From an uncultured Eubacteriales bacterium (GTDB taxonomy: Bacteria; Bacillota; Clostridia; Christensenellales; Aristaeellaceae): a DNA stretch of 11,502 bases. The translations under genes were made by a program, and so were the position numbers. The stretch's first letter is position 1. Each line of letters opens with the position of its first letter. The notes below the pieces were generated by a model. That model did no database searches, was not told the origin of the DNA, and saw nothing but the letters and a program-made list of their open reading frames with translations. The stretch covers positions 1-11,502 of the forward strand of contig USCR01000074.1 of NCBI GenBank assembly GCA_900553295.1, written 5' to 3'. This document shows positions 6,387 to 11,502 of this stretch, in pieces.

Positions 6387-7280
6387 ATGATGCACTTTGG
6401 CGCACTGGAAGCAGGCGGCACGAAAATGGTGCTCAGCCTGATGGATGAAAATGGCACCATGCTGGAGCGGGTGAGCATGCCCACCCTGACCCCTGCGGAA
6501 ACCATGCCCGGCATGATCGACTTTTTCCGGGAGCGGCACATTGCCGCCCTGGGCATCGGCTGCTTTGGGCCCCTGGACCTCCGGCCGGATTCTCCCACCT
6601 ATGGTTATATCACCTCCACCCCCAAGCTGCCCTGGCGGAACTACCCCATCGTGGGCGCCTTCCGGGAAGCCCTGGGCGTGCCTGTGAAGCTGGACACCGA
6701 CGTGAACGGCGCGGCCATTGCCGAGCAGGCCCTGGGCGCGGCCAAGGGCCTGGGCAGCTGCGTATATGTCACCGTGGGCACGGGGATTGGCGGCGGCGTG
6801 GTACTGGACGGCAAGCCCGTGCACGGGCTGGTGCACCCGGAGTTTGGGCATCAGCTCATGGCCATTGTGCCCGGCGATCCCATGCCCGAAGGCGTATGCC
6901 CCTATCACAAGGGCTGCCTGGAAGGCCTGGCGGCCGGCCCGGCGATCCAGAAGCGCTGGGGCCGTCCGGCGGTGGAGCTGCCCCCGGAACATCCCGCCTG
7001 GGAGCTGGAGGCCACCTATCTGGCGCAGATGTGCGTCAACGCCATGCTCACCTTCTCCCCGGAAAAGATCATCCTGGGCGGCGGCGTGATGCAGCAGGCG
7101 CACCTGTTCCCCATGATCCGGCAGAAAACCGTGGAGCTGCTGGGCGGGTATGTGCAGCATCCGGTGGTGGAAAACGGCCTGGTGGACTACATCGTTGCCC
7201 CGGGCCTGGGGGTGAACAGCGGCGTTACCGGCGCGTATCTGCTAGCAAAGGCCGCCCTGGAGGAAGCATGCGCGTCTTGA
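6387..7280 (+). CDS. ROK-family fructokinase
   Basis: This 297-residue sugar kinase phosphorylates fructose (possibly mannose) with ATP, feeding glycolysis. It follows the bacterial ScrK/GmuE-type fructokinase pattern throughout. EAGGTK at 8-13 is the ATP phosphate loop. GCFGPLDL (58-65) and YGYITSTPKLPW (72-83) form the sugar-site region, and D105 in TDVNGA is the catalytic base. GTGIGGG is at 131-137, and a structural zinc site is formed by H155, C171, H174 and C177 (GVCPYHKGC). SPEKIILGGGVM (224-235) is also typical. I chose the ATG at 6387, 7 nt after AAGGAG; the upstream ATG at 6369 overlaps that site. The gene overlaps the start of the DUF3842 gene by 13 nt, so they are coupled. No sugar transporter is adjacent. 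Confidence 0.93.
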   Translation: MMHFGALEAGGTKMVLSLMDENGTMLERVSMPTLTPAETMPGMIDFFRERHIAALGIGCFGPLDLRPDSPTYGYITSTPKLPWRNYPIVGAFREALGVPVKLDTDVNGAAIAEQALGAAKGLGSCVYVTVGTGIGGGVVLDGKPVHGLVHPEFGHQLMAIVPGDPMPEGVCPYHKGCLEGLAAGPAIQKRWGRPAVELPPEHPAWELEATYLAQMCVNAMLTFSPEKIILGGGVMQQAHLFPMIRQKTVELLGGYVQHPVVENGLVDYIVAPGLGVNSGVTGAYLLAKAALEEACAS

Positions 7281-7702
7281 TTGTGGATGGACAGGGGGGC
7301 GGCATGGGCAAAGCGCTGGTAGAGCAGCTCAAGCAGCTTTGCCCCACCCAGCCGCTGCTGGCGGTGGGTACCAATGCCTTGGCCACCGCGGCCATGCTGC
7401 GCGCCGGGGCCGACCAGGGCGCCACGGGGGAGAATGCCGTGGTGGTGAACGCCGCCCGGGCGGACCTGATCCTGGGCCCCATGGGGATTGTGCTCTGCGA
7501 TGCCCTGATGGGGGAGATCACCGAGCGCATGGCCTGCGCCATTGGCCGCAGCCCGGCCCATAAGGTGCTCATCCCCGTGTCCCGCTGCCAGGTGACGGTG
7601 GCAGGCTGTGAACGCCTGCCGGCCACGGAGGCGGTGGCGCTGGCGGCCCGGGAAGCCGCGCGGCGCATCCGGGAGGGACAGCATCAGGATGAGAAAACAT
7701 GA
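7268..7702 (+). CDS. DUF3842 family protein
   Basis: This 144-residue protein matches the uncharacterised DUF3842 family of Firmicutes along its whole length. It has an N-terminal strand and glycine loop (MRVLIVDGQGGGMGKALVEQ) resembling a nucleotide-binding Rossmann start, then VGTNALATAAML, GADQGATGENAVVVNA and ADLILGPMGIV, ending with KVLIPVSRCQVTVAG. Function is unknown; the glycine loop suggests binding of a nucleotide or dinucleotide, which is inference. The ATG at 7268 is preceded by GGAGG inside the fructokinase gene, and the two frames overlap by 13 nt, so translation is coupled. The stop lies inside a GGATGAG/CTCATCC stem (7687-7710). It is the last gene before the terminator at 7790-7825. 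Confidence 0.88.
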   Translation: MRVLIVDGQGGGMGKALVEQLKQLCPTQPLLAVGTNALATAAMLRAGADQGATGENAVVVNAARADLILGPMGIVLCDALMGEITERMACAIGRSPAHKVLIPVSRCQVTVAGCERLPATEAVALAAREAARRIREGQHQDEKT

Positions 7703-7726
7703 GCTCATCCCCCTCATGATTCAAAA

Positions 7727-7771
7727 CGCAGAAAACCCCTTCCGCAGGTGATGCAGGAAGGGCGCAGAAAA
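7727..7771. repeat. Stem-loop flanked by a 9-nt direct repeat
   Basis: The direct repeat CGCAGAAAA (7727-7735 and 7763-7771) brackets a hairpin CCCTTCC...GGAAGGG (7737-7743 with 7756-7762), continued inward by GCA/TGC with one bulged A. Read on the minus strand, T-rich sequence (GGTTTTCTGCGTTTTG) follows the hairpin, so it could be a second, minus-strand terminator. It may also be a small REP-like unit; only one copy is in the window. Confidence 0.45.
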
Positions 7772-7789
7772 TTTGCAGGAACACTGAGC

Positions 7790-7825
7790 AAAAGTCGGAG
7801 GAGGCACGTCCCCTCCGACTTTTTT
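7790..7825. terminator. Strong bidirectional intrinsic terminator
   Basis: A 9-bp perfect stem AGTCGGAGG (7793-7801) with CCTCCGACT (7812-7820) is flanked by AAAA on the left and a six-T run (7820-7825) on the right, so it can act on both strands. On the plus strand it ends the fructokinase-DUF3842 operon. The minus-strand capacity makes sense if a convergent gene once lay to the right (see the AraC remnant). Confidence 0.88.
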
Positions 7826-7827
7826 AT

Positions 7828-8634
7828 ATGCTCCACCGGGGCCGCGGCCCCGCCAAGGTGCATTCCTATTTGGCGGTGAAGCGGCGCTTGCCACTTTACC
7901 GGCACGCTTTATGCATCTTCATCGGAGAAATATTGGGAAGGTGTCTTGCCGGTACCACGCCCATTGTGATCGACGGTAACCTGGACGATTGGAACACGTC
8001 CTCGCCCATCGTGATTGACCAGGAAGCGCAGGTCATCCGTGACGTGAGCTTCTGGCAGGGCGAAAATGACCTGAGCGCAACGGTCTACGTGATGTGGGAC
8101 GAGGAAAACCTCTACCTGGCGGCGGATGTGACCGAGGACACCCTCTATGGCGCCATTGAAATGCTGCCCCTGGACGGCGAGGATAACTTCAAGGTGTACA
8201 TCTCCACCGATCCCACCGCCGATCCTGCCCGCACGGCCTATGGCACCAATGACTTCCTCCTGTACCTGATTGTGGACAATTCCTATTGGGATACCGCCTT
8301 TGACCGCACCATGGTGGAAAAGGATCTGCTGGAGCGCTTCACTACCAAGGGCATGGACGGCGGCGAAGACGTGCTCACCGGCTATGAAAAGGCTTCTGTG
8401 CTCACCACCACCGGCTTCATCTATGAAGCGGTGATTCCCTGGAGTAACTTCTCCAATGCCAAGATCCCCGTATATACCCCCGCGGTGGGTGACACGGTGA
8501 ACTTCAACTTTGCAATTACCGACATTTCCTATCCCTGTCCCGGTACGGAGTACATTCCCCAGATGGCATGGACCGGTACGCTGGACATCAATACCAATCC
8601 CAGCCTGTGGGGCCGCCTGACCTTTGCTGAGTAA
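7828..8634 (+). CDS. CBM9-like carbohydrate-binding domain protein, 5' end doubtful (probably truncated)
   Basis: The frame encodes 268 residues; the recognisable part begins at about residue 44 (PIVIDGNLDDWN, near 7957). Residues 44-266 resemble a CBM9-type beta-sandwich as found in extracellular sugar-binding proteins and xylanases: ID-G-x-LDDW opening, VMWDEENLYLAADVTED (87-103), DNFKVYIS (119-126), GFIYEAVIPWSNF (196-208), VGDTVNFNFAITD (220-232) and a WGRLTF end. Residues 1-43 have no signal peptide and no similarity I recognise. The ATG at 7828 begins 3 nt after the terminator T run, so it is an unlikely start. GTG at 7876 or TTG at 7933 (behind GGAG) are alternatives, none convincing. 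The expected exported protein has lost its signal sequence, probably through the rearrangement described at 7909-7956. It precedes another extracytoplasmic protein but is separated by a hairpin at 8705-8734. Confidence 0.7.
   Translation: MLHRGRGPAKVHSYLAVKRRLPLYRHALCIFIGEILGRCLAGTTPIVIDGNLDDWNTSSPIVIDQEAQVIRDVSFWQGENDLSATVYVMWDEENLYLAADVTEDTLYGAIEMLPLDGEDNFKVYISTDPTADPARTAYGTNDFLLYLIVDNSYWDTAFDRTMVEKDLLERFTTKGMDGGEDVLTGYEKASVLTTTGFIYEAVIPWSNFSNAKIPVYTPAVGDTVNFNFAITDISYPCPGTEYIPQMAWTGTLDINTNPSLWGRLTFAE
7837..7852. repeat. 16-bp perfect GC palindrome
   Basis: CGGGGCCGCGGCCCCG is a perfect inverted repeat with no spacer, 12 nt downstream of the bidirectional terminator. As RNA it could fold as a 6-bp stem with a CGCG loop; as DNA it could be a dimer-binding site. 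It overlaps only the doubtful 5' end of the CBM9-like frame. Confidence 0.5.
7909..7956 (-). pseudogene. Possible C-terminal remnant of an AraC-family regulator
   Basis: On the minus strand, codons from about 7953 to the TAA at 7909-7911 read TGKTPSQYFSDEDA-stop. TGKTPSQY(R/F) shortly before the stop is the hallmark end of AraC/XylS DNA-binding domains. Just upstream, from 7957 rightward, the minus strand is only antisense of the CBM9-like gene and shows no AraC helices. So only the last dozen or so codons remain. The bidirectional terminator 84 nt beyond the stop would have served this convergent gene. The match is short, so a chance antisense likeness is possible. Confidence 0.42.
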
Positions 8635-8704
8635 CGCATGGGCGGAGGGTGTCTGACCTGACCGGCGCATGGGCTCCCCCGACGGAGTCTGTATTGGATA
8701 GTTT

Positions 8705-8740
8705 GAGGAGAGCCTCCGCGGCGGGGCTCTCCTCTTTGCT
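8705..8740 (+). terminator. Hairpin between the CBM9-like and beta-helix genes (terminator or leader hairpin)
   Basis: A perfect 10-bp stem, GAGGAGAGCC (8705-8714) with GGCTCTCCTC (8725-8734), is followed by TTTGCTT. The T run is short, so termination may be partial. It ends only about 10 nt before the ribosome binding site of the downstream gene, so it may also shield that mRNA's 5' end. Confidence 0.55.
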
Positions 8741-8759
8741 TACTGAAAAGAGGGATATG

Positions 8760-10166
8760 ATGAAAAAGGCCATGGGATTCCTTTTCCTGCTGATGCTGCT
8801 CTCCCTTGGCGCACTGGCGCAGGCGGATGAGATCCTCGTTGGATCGGAGGGCGCGCAGACCCTTACGGAGGCGGTGGCGCAGGCGCAACCGGGGGATGTG
8901 CTTCACCTTCCTGCAGGCGTCTATACCCAGGAGACGGAGCTGTATCCCATTGTAATCGACAAGCCCCTCACCCTGGTGGGCGCGGAAGGCGCCGTGCTGG
9001 AAAGCCCGCCGTTTACGCCGCTGCTGCGCATTGAGACCCCGGATGTCACGGTGGAGAATGTAGATTTTCGCCTGCTGCGCTGGGGCATTGTGGGTCTGGG
9101 AGATTGGCTCACGGTGAAGGACTGCACGTTCCTTCTCTATGACGATACCTACCGGGTCTCCTCCTGCGGCATTTGGCTGGCGGGGGCAAAGCACGCCAAC
9201 CTGAGCGGCAACAGCTTCACGGGCTGCGGCGTGTGCCTGGCCGGTCCGCCCATCAGCGAAAGCAGCCAGGGAAAACCGGTGCTCACGGGACTGTTTGAAG
9301 TGGGGGAGGACACGGCGTTCTTCACGTCCCATACCATGGAGCAAAACCTGGTGAACGGCAAACCCCTATACTATCTGGTGGGTGTGGAGCATATGGCCGT
9401 GCCCGCGGATGCGGGGGAAATCATTGTGGTGGACGGCAGCGGAGTGACCATTAGCGGCGCGGATGTGTCCGACTGCAGCATGGGGCTAATAGTGGCATAC
9501 TGCAATGATGTCACTGTGGAAGGGGTGCGGGCGGACCGCTGCGGTGTCTTCGGCACCTATTTTGCCTATGTGGACGGCGCGGTGATGCGAAACACCAGTG
9601 CCGACCAGACCAATCACGCCCTGGATTTCCGCGCTTGCCGGGAGCTGCTTTTGGAGCAATGCGCCGCCACGGACTGCGATCAGGGCATTTTCTTTTCCTA
9701 CGTGGATAACAGCCGCATGGTGGACTGCCAGGTAACGGGGACCGGGCAAGGCTACTTCTTTGCCGCGGGCAATCATAATACGACGGTTACCCGGTGCGTG
9801 GCCTCCGACTGTGAGAACGGCATGAACGTGCAGAAGGAAAACGATATGCTGGTGATCAACTGCACCTTTACCGGCAACACCGTGTGTGCCTTGCGGCTGG
9901 ATGTATCGCCTACCATTGCCGTGGACAATCGCTTTGAGGGGAACTGGGTGGATGTCATGGCCTATGGGGATGCCGAGGTAACCCTGGGGAATAATCAATT
10001 CCAGGGCAGCGGCTCCTGCGCGCTGTACCTGCGGGACATTCCCTACAGCCGCATTCTGGACAACCGATTCATCAATAGCCAGGGCAGCAGCATTCAGTGC
10101 CACGGGGATATGGGCGGTACGGTTCTGGAGGACAATTCCCTGGATAAGCCCATGGAAGTATCGTAA
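8760..10166 (+). CDS. Secreted NosD-like right-handed beta-helix protein
   Basis: This 468-residue exported protein is a parallel beta-helix of the pectate-lyase/NosD superfamily. Residues 1-22 form a signal peptide (MKKAMGFLFLLMLLSLGALAQA before DE, given here as two parts: a charged MKK and a hydrophobic core). The opening TLTEAVAQAQPGDVLHLPAGVYTQ matches the first coil of NosD/PL-type helices. The NGKPLYYLVG segment (199-208) is characteristic of NosD-like proteins, and many PbH1-type rungs follow to the C terminus. About 18 cysteines recur at coil positions (for example QCAATDCDQG, RCVASDCENG), suggesting a stacked Cys ladder. AGAGGG at about 8749-8754 best fits the second ATG, 8760; 8757 is the alternative. 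No nitrous-oxide reductase genes are near, so a copper-loading role is not supported. A polysaccharide-binding or lyase role is possible but no catalytic site is evident. Confidence 0.85.
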   Translation: MKKAMGFLFLLMLLSLGALAQADEILVGSEGAQTLTEAVAQAQPGDVLHLPAGVYTQETELYPIVIDKPLTLVGAEGAVLESPPFTPLLRIETPDVTVENVDFRLLRWGIVGLGDWLTVKDCTFLLYDDTYRVSSCGIWLAGAKHANLSGNSFTGCGVCLAGPPISESSQGKPVLTGLFEVGEDTAFFTSHTMEQNLVNGKPLYYLVGVEHMAVPADAGEIIVVDGSGVTISGADVSDCSMGLIVAYCNDVTVEGVRADRCGVFGTYFAYVDGAVMRNTSADQTNHALDFRACRELLLEQCAATDCDQGIFFSYVDNSRMVDCQVTGTGQGYFFAAGNHNTTVTRCVASDCENGMNVQKENDMLVINCTFTGNTVCALRLDVSPTIAVDNRFEGNWVDVMAYGDAEVTLGNNQFQGSGSCALYLRDIPYSRILDNRFINSQGSSIQCHGDMGGTVLEDNSLDKPMEVS

Positions 10167-10212
10167 ACGGGCCAACCCGCCCAATACCGCGCCCCGGCAT
10201 ATGCCCTGCAAC

Positions 10213-10248
10213 AAAAAAATCCAGCCCTTGTAAAAGGCTGGATTTTTT
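10213..10248. terminator. Bidirectional intrinsic terminator
   Basis: A 13-bp stem, AAAAAATCCAGCC (10214-10226) with GGCTGGATTTTTT (10236-10248), has A and T runs on either side and works in both directions. On the plus strand it ends the beta-helix gene. On the minus strand it lies immediately after the tRNA 3' fragment, so it was probably the original tRNA terminator. Confidence 0.9.
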
Positions 10249-10249
10249 G

Positions 10250-10274
10250 TGCTGATGGCGGGACTCGAACCCGA
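10250..10274 (-). other. Displaced tRNA 3' end, likely attR of an integrated element
   Basis: On the minus strand the sequence contains a T arm (CGGG-TTCGAGT-CCCG, 10259-10273) followed by the acceptor 3' strand CATCAGC (10251-10257) and a discriminator A (10250). No anticodon or D arm lies upstream; that space is the 3' end of the integrase gene. The T stem's outermost pair is mismatched (T at 10274 against C at 10258), which may mark where tRNA identity ends. Tyrosine recombinases commonly use tRNA 3' ends and leave a displaced 3' copy at one junction. CCA is not encoded. The intact tRNA should have acceptor 5' strand GCTGATG and lie at the other end of the element, beyond the window. Confidence 0.7.
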
Positions 10275-10284
10275 CGCAAAATGC

Positions 10285-11367
10285 TTATAATACGTTGATT
10301 TTTAATGGGGTTTCTGATTTCGTGTCACATTTCGTGTCACATTGAACGAGGAGGTCATCTGCGGCTGAATTGACCAGGGAGCTTACTTCCTGGCGCTTGT
10401 CGGCCATGATGTGCTGATAGACGGATTTAATCATGCCGGGGGTTGACTGACCGAGGCGTTCCATGGCGTATTTATCGGGGATATTCATGGCCAGCATGAT
10501 GGAGGCGTTGTAATGGCGCAGATCGTGAAAGCGGAACGACATGCCCAGGCGGTCACACAGACGGCTGAAATGATTGGTAATATAGTCCGGCGGGAAAGGA
10601 AGCACCCTTTGCGGGTCGGTGCGGTTGGCATACAAGCGGTCGATGAGGTTGGCGGAAACGCTGATGGTGCGGGTGCCTGCGTAGGACTTGGGGGATTTGA
10701 GAAGCCAGGAATTATCGTTGCTTTTTGCGTAGGCCTTGGAAATGTGGATGGTGCAGGCGTCGAGGTCGATATCGGAGAAGCAGAGAGCAGAAATTTCACC
10801 ACGGCGTAGGCCATAACCAGCGGCAAGGAGAATGGCGCTTTCCAGGGGCGTTCCTTGGGCGGCAGTCAAAAGCCGGTGAACGTCCGATTTGCTGGGGATA
10901 GTGATCTCGTGCTTTATCTTGCGAGGAAGATCCACGCGAACGGCAAAATCCGGGTGGTAGACCTTGAGAACGGATGTCAGCAGGGCAAGGGCGTTGCGAA
11001 CGGTTTTCGGGCTGCACCTTAGAGAGATGGCGTTTACCTGGCGCTGAACGATGGTGTTTGTAAGATCGCGCAGGCGAAGAGCATGCAAGTCCTGGAAATA
11101 GCAGCGGTTGATTTGACGGTAAGAGCGAATGGTGGAGGGAGACAGCACGGCGGAGCGGGCGTCAATGAAGGCATCCATGGCGCCACCGATGGTCATGTCC
11201 TGGGGCTTGTTCCGCTCTTTCTGGGTGTAGGCATACTGTGCCGCCAGGTATTCCGCTTCCTTGCGGGTGGGGGCGGTGAAAGACTTCCAGCGGCGTTTCC
11301 CTTCGGATTCCATTTCCACGCGGACGCGCCAGCTGCCAGAGGGCAATTTTGTTGCTTTGGTGGGCAT
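10285..11367 (-). CDS. int: Tyrosine recombinase / phage-type site-specific integrase
   Basis: This 360-residue protein integrates and excises a mobile element. It has an N-terminal arm-binding AP2-like domain (about 5-55), a SAM-like core-binding domain (about 57-140), and a catalytic domain (about 155-335). Active-site residues visible are R188 (YGLRRGE), K227 (SPKSYAGTRTI), H281-x-x-R284 (FHDLRH) and the nucleophile Y317 (KSVYQH). The position before the nucleophile that is usually His or Trp (LGHSS) is Gln307 (LGQSTPGM). The C terminus carries a CDTKCDTK repeat. GAGGTG lies about 5 nt upstream of the ATG at 11367. The gene reads toward the tRNA fragment 11 nt past its stop. Cargo genes would lie to the right. 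No excisionase or relaxase is in the window, so phage versus ICE/IME cannot be told. Confidence 0.93.
   Translation of the reverse strand: MPTKATKLPSGSWRVRVEMESEGKRRWKSFTAPTRKEAEYLAAQYAYTQKERNKPQDMTIGGAMDAFIDARSAVLSPSTIRSYRQINRCYFQDLHALRLRDLTNTIVQRQVNAISLRCSPKTVRNALALLTSVLKVYHPDFAVRVDLPRKIKHEITIPSKSDVHRLLTAAQGTPLESAILLAAGYGLRRGEISALCFSDIDLDACTIHISKAYAKSNDNSWLLKSPKSYAGTRTISVSANLIDRLYANRTDPQRVLPFPPDYITNHFSRLCDRLGMSFRFHDLRHYNASIMLAMNIPDKYAMERLGQSTPGMIKSVYQHIMADKRQEVSSLVNSAADDLLVQCDTKCDTKSETPLKINVL
10318..10341. repeat. Perfect 12-nt tandem repeat in the integrase 3' end
   Basis: TTTCGTGTCACA occurs twice in direct tandem (10318-10329 and 10330-10341). In the integrase frame it encodes the CDTKCDTK motif. 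It lies about 45 bp from the tRNA fragment, at the distance where arm-type integrase sites are often found, so it may be both coding and a binding site. Confidence 0.6.
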
Positions 11368-11502
11368 GGGAACACCTCTTTGGGTACTTTTATAGGGTTA
11401 GGAGGGTCACAACGCTTGAGAGGTTCGTGGAATTTCAAAAATAATGCGCAGTTCAGTCTTGTCTCTTGTAGCGGGAAGCTAGAATCATATTATCTTGGCC
11501 AA
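11368..11502. other. Upstream region of the integrase gene, no gene seen
   Basis: These 135 bp are more AT-rich than the chromosomal part of the window. A TATAAA-like box lies on the minus strand near 11388-11394, but there is no -35 at proper spacing, so I do not call a promoter. No complete open frame with a ribosome binding site is visible. Confidence 0.4.

Noticed and set aside
8636..8675. CGCATGGGC repeated twice after the CBM9-like gene
   Set aside because: Short and imperfectly placed; expected by chance in GC-rich DNA, with no associated structure.
8529..9344. 271-residue minus-strand frame across the CBM9-like/beta-helix junction
   Set aside because: No family resemblance, and it overlaps a clear signal peptide gene on the other strand.
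10250..10325. A complete tRNA gene on the minus strand
   Set aside because: Only the T arm and acceptor 3' strand are present; no anticodon stem, D arm or pairing acceptor 5' strand is found upstream.

Overview
The window looks like a piece of chromosome from a GC-rich Clostridia-type Firmicute, probably a host-associated anaerobe. The grounds are strong AGGAGG-type ribosome binding sites, a long-form ribosome hibernation factor behind a raiA-like structured leader RNA, a DUF3842 gene, an Obg-YhbY pair, and Gram-positive-style signal peptides. Gene density is high and coding strands are very GC-rich, which produces many long antisense open frames that are not genes.

Layout, left to right. 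A secreted 5'-nucleotidase/UshA-type enzyme (63-1715, minus) is divergent from an iron-dependent alcohol dehydrogenase plus YdcF/DUF218 pair (1938-3687, plus), which ends in a clear intrinsic terminator. Next is obgE-yhbY (3831-5414, plus), a ribosome-assembly pair without its usual rplU-rpmA and nadD neighbours. Convergent to it is hpf (5490-6035, minus), preceded by a structured leader that I read as a raiA-motif RNA with a terminator at its 3' end. Divergent from hpf, with a good sigma-A promoter, is a ROK fructokinase overlapping a DUF3842 gene (6387-7702), ending at a strong bidirectional terminator.

The region 7826-10166 holds two extracytoplasmic-type proteins: a CBM9-like sugar-binding domain protein without a believable start or signal peptide, and a secreted NosD-like right-handed beta-helix protein with a clean signal peptide. 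The 5' edge of the first abuts what looks like the last codons of an AraC-family regulator on the opposite strand. This suggests a rearrangement scar that beheaded both genes.

The right end is a mobile element. A bidirectional terminator is followed by a tRNA 3' fragment (T arm and acceptor strand only) and then a tyrosine recombinase reading toward it. This is what a displaced tRNA 3' end (attR) looks like, so the chromosome/element boundary is placed at about 10250-10275 and the element continues right, out of the window. I found no complete novel defence or biosynthetic system. The best leads are the hpf leader RNA, the AraC/CBM9 junction and the tRNA-derived attachment site.
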